NCBI GenBank assembly: GCA_037952775.1
Contig: JBANAY010000003.1
Span: 10,478,001-10,542,000 of the forward strand
Direction of reading: 5' to 3'
Origin: Clonostachys chloroleuca
Lineage: Eukaryota > Ascomycota > Sordariomycetes > Hypocreales > Bionectriaceae
Length of the DNA: 64,000 nt
Positions 43,638 to 56,698 of the stretch are shown piece after piece. The notes under the pieces were generated by a model. That model had not been told where the DNA came from, did not search any database, and worked only from the letters and a program-made list of their open reading frames with translations. Both the position numbers and the translations under genes were made by a program. How positions within the stretch are numbered: position 1 is the first letter of the stretch; each line of letters begins with the position of its first letter.

Positions 43638-45944
43638 GAGTAACGAGGTATCGGAGGCCACGAACAGACACGGCTGACGAAGCAAAGCAGGGGTATTTAA
43701 AGAAAATGAGACAATGGAAGGATGTGCTATGAGGCTGCACTTTGATGCGTGATCACCACAACCACACGTCTGAAGCTCAAGACTCAAATCCCACTGGAAG
43801 CCTCGAGCACATGGCGCAGTATGTTGTGCAAGGCTGGGGTGTGATGGAAAGAGAAGGGGAGAAGAAATGTTGAGAAAAAGTGAAGAGGGAAGGAAAGCGA
43901 CAAAAAGTATAGCGACCGCCTTGTATCAGTAGATAGGAAGGAAGGATAGAAGAAAAGTGGCCCGCCAGGCAGGAGAAAAGATGTTGAATGTAACCAGGGC
44001 CCTGTGGCTTGGGATAAACCGTAGTGAATCAAACTATGGAACAGCTAGGGTTTCGGCCCATAGTCAATCGGATGGGAGACACTGGCAAAGCTAATAGCGT
44101 CCAGACAGGTGCATGTGAGCGAGCATCAAGGTCGGAGGCGGGTTGGGTAGAGGGCCTGGTGCTGGGTTGGATGGATGGAGGAGAGACAGCCCGGGACCCA
44201 AGGCTGCGTGCGGTGTGGACGTATGTAACGCAGGGGCAGCGGCATAAGGTAAGCGACAGAAAGAGATGAATGATTAGGGCTGGTAGGATAGGACGGGACG
44301 CAAGTAAAGCAGGCAGGCAGCGAGAGAAGCAACTTGGACCTGGGCAAATGCGGGAATCAAGGTTCACCTACCGTTGAGAGCCTATGGGAGACGCTGCAGC
44401 TGGTCTCGCCTGGGGGGGAAGTCGCGCTTCGTTCTCAGCTGCCGATGTTTGTTCTGCCATGCCCAGACTACGCCATCAGGAGGGAAGGCACGACGTTGAC
44501 CAGCAGCGGGGGAGAGGCAGGGCAGGCACGGGACGGAGCGGCGTTGGGCGTCTTGCGCTTTCGGAGGTGGTTTGCGGGGGAGAGTCGGTGATGTCGAGAG
44601 GGTCCTCAGTGCTGCCTGAGATCACGCTTCGCTGCCTGGGTCGCAGCGAGGTTTGGGTATCGTCGTGGGTATGGGATGCAGCGGCTGTATGGCGAGCGAC
44701 GGTCGGCGGATTATCGGTGCCACATATGGGAAGAGAAAATGTGTAAAAAGAGATGATCGTGCGCCGGAGCTGACTTTGGCTGCATTGGCAGCGCTGTACA
44801 GTATGTAATCCGACTTAATGCCACTACGTGCATGGCATGCCCGCTATAAGGGAAGTGGTGGCGTGTGTCCTATCTTGTATTGTGCAAGGCAGCGCCCCCC
44901 GGTCGCACTAAGGCCAGGACGTCTTTAGAGCTTCAGCCTCCCTAAATCCACTATCTCCCGACGGCCCACCAGCAAGGGTAGGTTTCTATCTGTGCCGATG
45001 ACACTATGGCAGTCGGACGGGGTATCTGCATTTGCACATGTACCGAGTCCCTATTTACCACGCAGCTCTCCCAAGCGCCCAAGACGGTCTAATTCTGTCC
45101 CAATTTTGAAGTGTATATGTCATCAGCCGGATACCGGTAGGTAAGCTCTAGCTGCCAGCCACCAAAGGTTGGCGGGGTTGCCCTCCACAGAGCCCACTGA
45201 TAACGCAAACCCAGAAATCATGGGCCAAGGCCCTCTGGGTAATTTCTGGTGCAAACCTTGAGGGCAACGCCAAAATTAGAGCAAGGGCGATCAATGAGCT
45301 GTACCAGAACATGGGATGTTGAAAAGCATAGTACTACTCATGTCTCACCTGGCGACCGCGTTCAATACTCTGTGTTACCCACGGCCTTGCTGGCACTATA
45401 ACATATTTCCCGCAATATTTTGTTCAGCCCAACTTCTTTGTTGATTTCTGGTTGTTTGTTTACTTTCAATTCTTTAGTGCCGGCCGGAAGGTTTGTGGTT
45501 AGCTATCTAGATGCAAATTCATTGGGAGTAGATGGCCGAATGCAGCCAACAGCTGGAAACCACGGCCGTATGACCATGCCATCCATCCACAAGCCCGTAT
45601 CCCCTGACCGCTTTTGCAGGAGATCACTTGGCCAACTTTCTGCTAGGCATTCTCTTCCCGCATGCCACGTTAGGCTACGATGGCACGGCATAACAAACAC
45701 TCCATATGCACTATCAGACAGTCGCCGTGGGTAAGTGGCGGGCTTACAGGCAGCATACTTTGTACCTTATCGTGCAAAGAATTATCGTTACAAGTCGGTT
45801 TTCCTCCTGGAGGCTTTGTTTGATTACGGTGGTACAAGCAAGGATATTCGTACGCCGTCGTCTACCGTTGTCAAAAATTGGGTATTATTAAACTTCTTTG
45901 CTCTGCTTCACCTTATATCTGTTTGCTAAGTTGTCTTGCGTACT
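43638..45944. other. Long intergenic region upstream of UFD4
   Basis: 43638-44050 is purine-rich on the plus strand and probably holds the UFD4 leader and promoter. 44050-44750 has several overlapping open frames from GC-rich, low-complexity sequence, none convincing. 44750-45944 carries the 3' flank of the dehydrogenase gene; CCCAGAAATCA/AATTTCTGG-type inverted matches occur near 45210 and 45240. No gene seen. Confidence 0.4.
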
Positions 45945-47368
45945 CTAATCTTTTTTCAGGCTCTCCTTACCACCGTCGTATTCTGCCACATCATATTCGT
46001 TTGGATACTTGTCGATGACTTCGCGCAGCTTCTTCATCTGCTTCTTCAAGTCCGGAGTCAGGTTCTCATAAGTATCCTCGAACATGTAGCTCAAGGGGGC
46101 TTCTTCTCCTTCTCGGCCTCACTAATGCCCTTGAGAATCTCCTTTCGTAACCGGTCCCTGGCCTCCTTCTCCTTGGCATCGTCCCACATCCCGTTGTTTT
46201 CCATCCACTTCCTGAGTCGCGTGATGGGGTTGTCGCGACGCTTCCAGTCCTCAACCTCTACCCGTGCACGGTATGCAAATGAATCATCAGATGTGCTGTG
46301 GTGGGACACTCGGTAGGTCAGGGCCTCGATTAGAACGGGCTTGCCGCCATCCTCAACGGCGATTTGTCGGGCTCTCTTGACTGCCTCCCGAACAGCCCAA
46401 ATGTCGTTGCCATCCACTCGGATTGTATCAATGCCATATCCAATTCCTCGGCTTGCAATGCCATCACCGCGATACTGGTCTAGAGTGGGGGTGGAAATAG
46501 CATAACCGTTATTGCGGCAAATGTAGATTATAGGACAGGAACGAGTTGCGGCGATGTTGAGCCCTGCGTGGAAATCAGCACCGCTTGCTGCGCCCTCGCC
46601 GAGGTAAGCGACTGTGATAAGAGGTTTTGAGCTAGGGTCTCGAAGTTTAGCCATTCTTTGGGCATACGCGCTGCCTGCAGCATGTGGTAACTGGGTGCCA
46701 ATTGTCGATGAGATAGTATGCTGTGATGATGTTAGTACTGCCTACATATGCGAGATCAAATTATGTGATAGTTCAGGACCTACAATATTCAACTCTTTGC
46801 ATCCATAGTGGATAGGCATATTTCTGCCTCTCCCGCTATCTTCTCTGTTGGCAAATAGCTGTGCCATAAATTGCCTAGTGGTAAAGCCTCTCTCACGGAA
46901 GCATCCTTGTTCGCGATACTGGCAGAAGATGACATCTTCTCTGTCTAGCACACTGGAGCTGCCAACAGGGACAGCTTCTTCTCCAGCGCTGACCATGTAA
47001 AAGCTTAGACGGCCCTGTCGCTGTGCATCAAACATGATGACATCCAATATTGAGATATAGACCATGTCTGTATATAGCTTCACGATTGTTTCCTCGGGGA
47101 TATCAGGCTTGAATGATGGGTCGACAATAGTGCCATTTTGATCGACAACTCGGTAGGTTGGCAAGGCTGTCCATTCTTGCGGGTGCTGGAACTGAAGAGT
47201 ATTGGTGAAGGCACTCTTCAGTGCACCTGGGAAGGATACAAAGTCCGATTCCGGTCGCTGAGAAATGCTGCTCGCAGAGCGAATCGATCTGTAGAAGCTA
47301 GAAGTCGGTAGGGTTCGTGCTGCGACCGCTCGATAGAGGGAGGCGTTCCGTAACGCGCGAGCCTTCAT
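45945..47368 (-). CDS. BCKDHA: Branched-chain 2-oxoacid dehydrogenase E1 alpha, apparent frameshift near C-terminus
   Basis: Exons 47368-46784 and 46720-45945 with a 63-bp phase-0 intron. MKARALRNASLYRAVAARTL is a mitochondrial presequence. The thiamine-diphosphate motif reads GEGAASGADFHAGLNIAA with CRNN. The regulatory phosphorylation loop is YRVSHHSTSDDSFAYR, as in E1 alpha of the complex that oxidises Val, Leu and Ile keto acids in the matrix. Read literally, the frame stops at TGA 46091-46093 after EKEKKPP. With one more G in the G5 run at 46095-46099 it continues with LSYMFEDTYENLTPDLKKQ to TAG at 45945, giving 453 residues, the normal length. I take the shorter end as an artefact. Confidence 0.92.
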
Positions 47369-48352
47369 TGTGAAGGTCTTGTTAGTGTGTGTGTCTGGGG
47401 CGAGTTTGAATAAGACGACGTCGACAGGGCTGAATTTGTGTACCAGAGGTGAATAGATCAGCAGGAAGTATCCTTCGAGTGGCGCCTCAAAGAGGTAGGT
47501 TATTGCCGAGATGCTGGTACGGTCTAGCACAGCGCCGAGTACGTCAAGTAAAGTAGTCAGCTGAGCCGACAGAAAGCGAGCCGAGGGAGACCGCAACAAA
47601 CCATCGCCGTTCCTGGGCGTAACTCGCTGAACCTTCAACCGAAACCCGCCAAATTAAGGATCCTAATTTATAGCGGCTAATTACCTCGACCAGGCAATAC
47701 TTCTGCCACGTACTGCAGAGAAGAAAAGGGATTGACTCCCGACGGGAAAGAGTCTCAGACAATCATTCACAATGACGAGAGTGCCGAGCCCCACCTCCGC
47801 ATTCTCTTATCGATAAGCACCCACCTCCGGATTTGCTCCTCGCTATTCTAGGCCGACGAACTAGGGTCAAGTCAAGGCAAATTCTACTGGAGTATTGCCA
47901 GTCGAGGGAATCGAGCTAAGATGGAATAGTATCCTCTCGATCCTTCTCAGCATTCAATTCTCTATCTACGCTGAATTCCAAGCATGAGCACACTGGCTTT
48001 CCTGAAGCAAATCTTGTCGATGACTGAACAATGGGAAACATGAATTGGCTAGACAGATACGAAATACTAAATTACAAGCAAAGCGCAAGAAGCTTTGGCT
48101 TTTGCGCCCTGGTGGGCGAGGGTAGTTCGGGAGAAACAGGTCACATTACACAGGAGTTTCATGATGGCATCCATTTACAGCAATCGCGACTTTTCAGTAA
48201 ATCAATTTACCATAAGCCGTCACCAACAGCCGTTAGCTTCTATGATTTCTACAGTGGAAGTCTCGATGCGAGTGTCAGAATTCGGTCTATATCATTCGTT
48301 ACTTTTAAGTAATTTACATTTATTGTACAACGAAACATAGCTGCCCCAGTGC
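47369..48352. other. Intergenic: E1 alpha promoter and COQ5 3' flank
   Basis: The E1 alpha leader lies next to 47369 and shows a pyrimidine-rich minus strand. The rest has no reliable coding sequence; plus frames at 48031-48340 look fortuitous. Confidence 0.4.
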
Positions 48353-49538
<1,186 letters not shown>

Positions 49539-49547
49539 CTATGTAAA

Positions 49548-49712
49548 TTAGACTCTGGATTCACCAGAATCTCCTTGCTGAACTTTTTGACGGTGGCCCA
49601 CAAGTGCTTGCACGAATGATCTGATCTGGGACTTGAAAAACCAACAAACCAGTGCGACGAGTACGAACAGGCATAGAATAATCACAGCCAGACTGGCAGC
49701 CGGTGATATCAT
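49548..49712 (-). CDS. Candidate 54-residue single-pass membrane microprotein
   Basis: An ATG-initiated minus-strand frame that encodes MISPAASLAVIILCLFVLVA, continuing in one hydrophobic helix to residue 26, then a polar tail with basic residues (KSQIRSF, GHRQKV). The frame is also open upstream of the ATG, and a TGAGTATG-like donor overlaps the start, so it could be the last exon of a slightly longer small gene. It lies 213 bp upstream of COQ5 on the same strand. No family known to me. Confidence 0.33.
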   Translation of the reverse strand: MISPAASLAVIILCLFVLVALVCWFFKSQIRSFVQALVGHRQKVQQGDSGESRV

Positions 49713-50392
49713 ACTCACGAAATAAAACTCCTCAATTTCGGAGTGAATGGCAGTGGGGATTTTACGCCTTGATTTCGGGCAGGTTCTCTCGAGAAAGAAA
49801 TGTCGAAGAAATCGAAGTTGGCATGGGATGATGGTGGTGTTGGAGTTTGGAGAGAAAAAGTTCACGAATGACTTGTGGATTATTGGGAAGTACGCTACCT
49901 ACCTAGGTAGGTAGCTATGTAGCAAGTCAGAAGGAATACGTATTGTCTAGCAACCGATGGTGCTGATAACTGCGGACAGCCGTTGACTGCTGTGTGGGCA
50001 GGCTCTGTTACCTACGGGTTGGCATCACTAAATCACTGCAGATGGAAAAGAGTGTATGAGATGTAGTGGATTCACAGAGGCCCCGTGCCATAATCACAAA
50101 GGACCTATTCTATCCTCTTCGCACTAAACTCCAAGCAAGTCAAAGCCACCTCAATGTCAGAGCGCCACGGCTTCGACATCTCATTAAGTACACATACACA
50201 GAAACTGGAAGCTCAGCCTAGAAGTTTTAATCCCCCTTCCGAGCCCAGCGCAATGACCACCAGGGGTGAATAAAGGAAAAATGAATCAACACCCCGCAAA
50301 AGAGTAGATGCCGGATAAAAGAGCACGATGAATCAAGTAAAGAGGATGAGTTCGTTAGGACGAAGCATCAACACATGTCCACGTCCTTACTA
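49713..50392. other. Intergenic with a perfect 22-bp palindrome
   Basis: Contains a 22-bp perfect palindrome built on CCTAGG at 49894-49915 and, further on, the 3' flank of the next minus-strand gene. No gene seen. Confidence 0.5.
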
Positions 50393-52752
50393 CTAATCTT
50401 GACCAGGAGCAGGTGAGGATGCGCCAGTCTCACCCTTCACACCACCTCTTCCACGGCCGCCACGGCCTCTCTCACCTCCACGACCACCTCGGCCGCCTCG
50501 ACCGCCGCGGCGATTGCTCTCTGAGTCACTCGCACCGCCGCCAGCGCTTCGGTAGCCGCTAGTAGTAGTACCGCCACGGCTGCTGCTTCCCCAGTTTCCA
50601 GCGCCTCCCCGGTTGCTGAAGTTCTTGCTTTCGCGATGCTGGAAGATCTTGACGAGGGGTTTTGAACGATCCTCCTGGGTACGTGTCTTGACGTCCTCGG
50701 GCAGTCTTGCAAGGGCAGCATCACGTTCCTCAACGGTCTTGAAATGGACCACCTTATTTTGGCTACTCAAGCCGCCCCATTTCTCGATCTTGACAATCGT
50801 GGCTTTATCTTCTTCGGCGAACAAATCACGGCACTGTTCCTCACTGTTTACATTCATAATGAAAAGACCGATGATATCGGAAAAGGTTGATTTAGTAGGG
50901 GCGGGTGAAGACGCTGTCTCCTGGCCATTGGTAGATCCATTGGCTGCTGCAGGTGTCTTCTCAGCGTCCTTGGTGGCGCTGCCGGGAGGGTGAGGAGTTG
51001 TCGACTTGGGGGGACCAGTCAAGGGAGTAGCGACGGCAGGCTTGGGTGGCTGGGCCGATGAGGCTTGTCGGCTGGCTGGGGGTGGAGCAGACGATTGTGT
51101 GGAGGGAGGAGCCGGTGCAGGAGCGTTGGCGGGGGATGCTGTCGATGCCGGAACAGCAGGCGGAGCGCCGGCCTGTTGCTTCACGCCTCGGTGAGAGAAG
51201 TTGAATCCCTGGGCACGCATTTCGGTACCGATTCTGCCATCCTGGATCTCAAGCACAAGATATCCAAAGGCAGCATCGGCAAGATTGAAGTTCCACATAT
51301 TTTTGAATGCGCTCTCGTCAACCTGACCCAAGGCCCCAGTTCCAGATACCGGGCCGCCAAAGGGATTGCCTCCCGCAGCAGTTGAAGGCATCTTTTCGAC
51401 AATTTGAAGAGCATTCTTGAGCAAGTTCTGCTGGGCCTCGTTCTGTTGGATAGCAGGCTCGACCTCCCCCTTGACAGTATCCCAGACATCATTGAAAGAT
51501 GCCTTAGAAGCAGCGAGCTTGCCTCGATAATGATCCAGCGTTGGGTTGACACTAAACTCGTTGTAGGAGCTTCCGTAGCGGAAATGGAGACCAGCGGACA
51601 CGGAGAAATCGGCCTTGAGGGTAACGGAGAGCTGGTTCAGGATACCCTCACGGGCAGGCGAGGCATGCGTCACGAAAACTCGAGTCTCGGTAGGATCGTA
51701 GACCCTGTGCGCTGTATCAATAAGCTCACCCATCTGAAGAAGCGTAGTCCACATGGTTCCCTGGCCTCCAGCAATAGTAGTGCGGCCTTCTCCGTTGTCA
51801 AATAGCTTGTGCATTACCACGGCACCACCCAGGCCCAGAAGTCGCAGCTTCACACCACCGATCTCAAGAAGCATTGATCGAGCCTCATCGATGATGTGCA
51901 GATTTGGTACCCGATATTCGGCAGACCGGAATTTTTCAAGAACTCGCACATCTTCGCAGGCACCCCAAACAGTATAGACGGGGACCTCAAGCTTGAGCTC
52001 TCCAGAGAGGAGCAGGGATAGTTCGGATAGTGGGAGCTCGCTGGGAGCAAATCTGCTCTTGACAGGACCGGGACCACCTTGTTGAATAGCCTTCTTGACA
52101 GGCTCCGAGATTAAAGGCGAGTATTGAGCAACATGCTTTAGCGTCTTCTCGGCAATGCGCTCTAGAGATGTATCATCGTAGAACCCGAAGTCACCGGTGT
52201 GGATAATGTGATCGGCTCGAGCTTGCTTGGCTAAATCGTTGAGAGACCGCAGATTTCCTGTCGTCAAAAAAGATCAGCGGGCTTTCCGTCGTAAAATATG
52301 AGACGCATTCAAGCCATACCTCGTACGTCGGCAATACACAGAACTCGGATTGGACCGGTTTGGATGACACGACCCTGGTTCGGCAGGAGGGGTGCAGCAC
52401 CAGGGGGGAGACCACTCGCGCCGTTCTGGAGGTAGCCTGGATTGTTGTACGATCGCGGCTGCTAGGTGTTAGCGACATAGTCAAATGTAGATGGTCGTGG
52501 AGCGAAGAAGATTGTGGTGTCGGTTCATGTGGAGGCAGGGGGGTGCGAGGGAGCCATGCGACAGAACGCTACGCACGCAAATGCATGGTAAAATGAAGTT
52601 CTCGATAGCGAGCGCAGCTTAGGTTCGCCGGAGAGGCCAAGTAAACGCGTCCTTCGGAATGCGTGGCTGGCCGAAAATGTCGAGCACACATTGAAGGTGG
52701 CCATTATAAAGGAGCTCGAGGCAGAAATGAATCAATTACTCACAGCAGCCAT
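50393..52752 (-). CDS. Metallophosphoesterase-like (DUF2433-type) protein with RGG tail
   Basis: Exons 52752-52744 (9 nt, Met-Ala-Ala), 52461-52320 and 52257-50393, introns 282 and 62 bp, give 671 residues. The calcineurin-like fold is visible: IRVLCIADVRGNLRSLND, HIIHTGDFGFYD, VYTVWGACEDVRVLEKF and RVFVTHASPAREG. These correspond to the DxHG, GDxxD, GNHE and GHxH motifs, but key ligands are altered (DVRGN, GACED). Fungal proteins of this type are annotated DUF2433. A Pro/Ala/Ser linker, an RRM-like segment (IGLFIMNVNSEEQCRDLF ... KVVHFKTVEERDAAL) and a C-terminal Arg-Gly-Gly-rich tail suggest RNA binding. The tiny first exon and the long first intron are my inference from splice signals. Confidence 0.82.
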
Positions 52753-53908
52753 GCTTTCAGTAGATTTCGTACACGGCAGAGGACAGAGGCTCTTGTCGGC
52801 CAAAGGGAGGAGAAAAGGAGACGGAAGTGAGGATTAGGAAGAGTCGTGATGGGTATCAAAGAAAACAGGAGGTGAGAGGGCAGGAAGGGCAAGTCAGATC
52901 TCAGACTCTTCTCAAAGGCGCTCTAGCTTGGCTGGCAGGTTGGAGATAATTTTCTGGATTAGCCCAAGAAGTCGCGACGCAAGGCCTTACCTAGAATGGC
53001 TTAGCGTCTAGCAACAACAAGCTGTTCAGTTACCATCAGTACGCACAGGCACTTCACCCTCGCTTATTAGTCAGCAGCGTGAATGCAATGTCTCTTGTCC
53101 CCAAGCCGGCTAGATGGCCACTCTGCACGCTTGGGCAAATGCTAGCTGCTGTCAATGAGAAGAGCAAGCCGTTTCCTTCAACAAACGTTTGCATATGTGT
53201 CCTTGTGCGATCAATCTCCCAAAAGCTTGCGGCAAAGTTTACACAACGAACCAGGAATCATCCCAAGTGGCAGCACACAATAGAATCAGACGCTTATTAT
53301 TTCTTGGGCATCCTATCGTACCATATATTCAAGGTGGCCCAGGCTCGGGCTCATGCCGAGTCTTTTTCAGATATCTATCCGGTCCCTTCCCCGAAAAAGA
53401 ATGACGCGGCGGGAGAGTAGGGAACAAACACCATTGTTATGCCCATCGCGTATGCATGTCCAGTCGCAATCCCGTGTGAGAAATCTTGACAACTTGATGG
53501 GGGGAATATGTGTCAAGACAAGTAGTGACGTCTAAAAGAAACCAAGAAATAAACTGAAGACTGAAGATGCGAATAATTGCAGAGCCGTACCTCACGCTTG
53601 AGTTCAAACCACACGCCATCTCCGTCGCTAGTCCCTATGATACCATCGTTGATCTCAACATAAACCTGCAAATACACCCGAATACCACCGCCCAAACCCC
53701 AAAAATAAACTCCGCCAAATGCTTAGTGTAGATTTTGCTTATCAAAGCACCGTATACGATCTCGACAAGTTCGCCACTGGCCTGCCAAGACCGCCGTCGC
53801 CAGAAATGGCTGTATATAGTTGGAAACCTAAAAAGAACAGAATCCGCGCTGAGTTTAGAGCCAATTGTTGTCGTTGTTGTTGTTATTGTTATCGCCACTA
53901 CCATGTAG
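52753..53908. other. Intergenic between two minus-strand genes
   Basis: 52753-53000 is the probable leader and promoter of the metallophosphoesterase-like gene; 53600-53908 the 3' flank of the ZDS1-like gene, with GTTGTTGTTATTGTTATCG-type simple sequence near 53875. Frames at 53079-53420 show nothing conserved. Confidence 0.4.
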
Positions 53909-56698
53909 TCACCACATATTATTGTCTCTTCCATCACGACGTTGATCATTGTCGTGATATTGGTAATAATCCTTCATCTCGTGACCGTAGGAGTCTGTAC
54001 CCTCATAACCATAGTCCTGTTGACGGCTTTGTTGGTGATGGTTATCAGTTCCGTGCTCATCTTCATATATTTGAGCGTCATCAACGTAGTCCACCTCTTC
54101 GTTAGCCCCGGCCTCACTGTATGTCACGGCAGACTGTTCACCTTGTTAGCTAATGTCAACGAGGGGAGCAAAAGACACTTACTCGATGATAATCAAAGTC
54201 GTACTGGTCCAGGTCTTGTCCATTTTGTCCTGCCTGCATCTGCTGCTGGGCCAAATACTCCTCCTCTTCCCGTTTTCGTCTGGCCTCTTCCTCAAGACGT
54301 TTCTGCTGGGGGGAGACGGGGACGTTCATGTTGGGATGCATCGCTTGAACGATTGCCAGATAGCTGTACATGAAGTTGCTGAGCAGTACCTGGCTTAACA
54401 GCGGGCGTCGAGGGTTTGCCAGTTTAATATGTGCCATTCGATAGATAGCCCGCTCCTCCAAGAGGGGAAACCGAGTCCAGTGATAGTCGACATCGGGCTC
54501 CAAGGGTTTGACGACAGGGGGTTCGGACGGGACTCGGAGATGCTGGGACTTCTTGCTGTGCCTGTCCTTCTCTTCCTTCTTCTTGCTGCCTCCAAAGATG
54601 GACGAGAAAATGCTGGAATCCTTCTCCTTCTTCCCGTCACTCTTTCGGTGGCCATCCTTTCTCCGATCATCTTGAAGTTTGCTATCCACACTATCCCGAT
54701 CCAATACGACGCTCTCGCGACCCTTGATCGCCGTCTTATCGATCGACGTCTGTATGACGTCCAGCCGTACATTATCTTGCGCTCGCTCAACAAGTGCCTT
54801 TGTTCTTGATTTCTTGCCTTCTTCTTTCTTTTTCTCCTTGTCCTCACTGCTGCTTTTGAACCATTTCCATGCGCTGCTTGTTGATTTGGTGGACGCAGAG
54901 TCGTCATCCTTATCCTTCTTTGACTTCTTTTTCTCGTCCTGACTGTTGAAGGTGGGAATGAAAGCCAGGCTATCAGTTCTTGAGGAGCTGTTCCCGCCAT
55001 AAGAATTAGAGTTCCCTGCAATCTGTTCATTCAAATTCTGTGAAGCATTAGGTGATGGCTTTGTGTATTGCTGAGAAGGAGATGCATTCTGGCTCAGTTT
55101 GCGTCGAGACGACTTTGGTGGCAACTCGGAAGGAATAGGATCATGGGCAGGTTCTGATTGTGATGGGATTGGTGAGCGCACTGAACCCTCTCGGGGAGGT
55201 GAGCCAATTTCTTTGTCTTGTTCCACCGCAGCCTCGGAAGGCCGTGGGCTATATTCGGAAGCTGAAGCATATTTCGCTGGCTCATGTGACTCTTGAGACG
55301 ACGCCTGCGTGGGCGGCCGCTCAGCTCTTGGCGAGGGGCTGTCAAGTGCATTTGAGGACTCCGCAGATTCTCGAGTAAGCTCAGGTGAACGAGCTGGGGA
55401 TCTTGACTGTTCTTCGGAAATGGGCTCTGTTTGTACTCTCATAATCGCATGTCCTGGTGGAGCTGGAACTGGGGGGATTCCCGAGTCCTCGCTCTCCTGG
55501 TGACGGTGCCCTACGCGTCTTGAGAAAGGCCTTTCTCCGCGTAAACTTCCACCTTTGCGGTATTGGGTCCTGGTAGATCTTCGAAGACCCATGCCGGGAG
55601 GCATTGGCAAAATAGGCCTATCATCAGGGTTGCCTTCCGCGCCATCGCTGGCAGCCTGGGATTCTTGAGCGAGCCTTTTCACAGCTTTGGTTGGGTCCTT
55701 GACAAGGTCCTCTAAACTGAGTTCGGAGTTCTGTCGTTCTCGTTGTGATCTTTGTCGTTCAAGTCTTTCAGCACCATCAACATATCCCGAGGCACCCTGG
55801 CCTGTATTATTCACAATCTGCCTCGAAAGCTTTGACTTTTGTCGCCTCAGGGACTGACCCACGCCTAGTGATGAGCCTGAATTGCTGGGGCCGAGATCTC
55901 CGTCACCCAATCCCATATCTCTCGACTTCCTACGTATCGATTGGACTCGAGTTTCAAGAAATGACTTGAATTCCGTGGGTGCTAGTTCCGGATGAACTCG
56001 CGCGGGCACCCAGAGTAAACGTGAAGGATCGGCCTCATCATCATCACCAGTTGGTGCAACCAGGGGAATGCTCGAGAGAGACATTTGAGGCATGTCCGGA
56101 TCTTTGATATTCCCCACATCCATTGACATCCGCCTGAGTGCTTGTAGATTACTTAATTCCTGGGCAATGTCGTTCGCATTATCGATGTTTGTGAGCGTGT
56201 ATTGAGAGGTAGCCGCATCCGTTTGCACGTCTCGGAGAGACAGAGGTGGTGATCGTGGTGATTTTGGACCATTTTCAAAAGAGCCTTTACGTTGTTGACC
56301 CTGGAGCATCGCTGGAGGCGACTTTTTGAGACTGCCCCGTTCACCGTTGAACAAGGGCGATGTTGGCTCTGACGCCGCCCTATTTGTTTGTCTCGACGCA
56401 TCGGGTGACAAAAGATCTCTGTTTTGTGGTACAAAATGGATTTGTTCGGAGAAAGGCGAGCCGCCAATGAAACTCAACGGTCTATTCATGTTGTCCGCCA
56501 GCGGTGATTCATCTTCGTCGCCGTAGAGTGTGCCAATCGCTTCAGTAACATGATGGCTAGGATCCGAGATGGAGAGTTGACTAGCATGACCGCGCCGGTT
56601 GGCGAAGCTGCCGCCAACCTGACCGCCGAGCCGAGGTGAGGTCTGTATAATTCCGCAAATTAGCCTCGATGACCACTCAACATATGGCAAACTACCAT
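53909..56698 (-). CDS. ZDS1: ZDS1-like protein (PP2A-Cdc55 regulator family)
   Basis: The large exon 56642-54183, a 49-bp intron and the last exon 54133-53909 are secure. The proposed start is an ATG-only exon (56698-56696) before a 53-bp intron, giving 895 residues; the frame is also open upstream to 56828, so the start is uncertain. Family marks: SISDPSHHVTEAIGTLYGDE near the N-terminus, RLLWVPARVHPELAPTEFKS at about 265, and the ZDS C-terminal domain (HWTRFPLLEERAIYRMAHIK, LLSQVLLSNFMYSYLAIV) near residue 770. Between them is Ser/Lys/Arg-rich disordered sequence. In yeast Zds1/2 bind the Cdc55 form of PP2A and control mitotic exit and polarity. The last 75 residues are Tyr/Asp/His-rich. 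Confidence 0.88.

Noticed and set aside
44024..44746. Overlapping plus and minus frames upstream of UFD4
   Set aside because: Opposite-strand frames overlap in GC-rich low-complexity DNA and neither shows conserved motifs.
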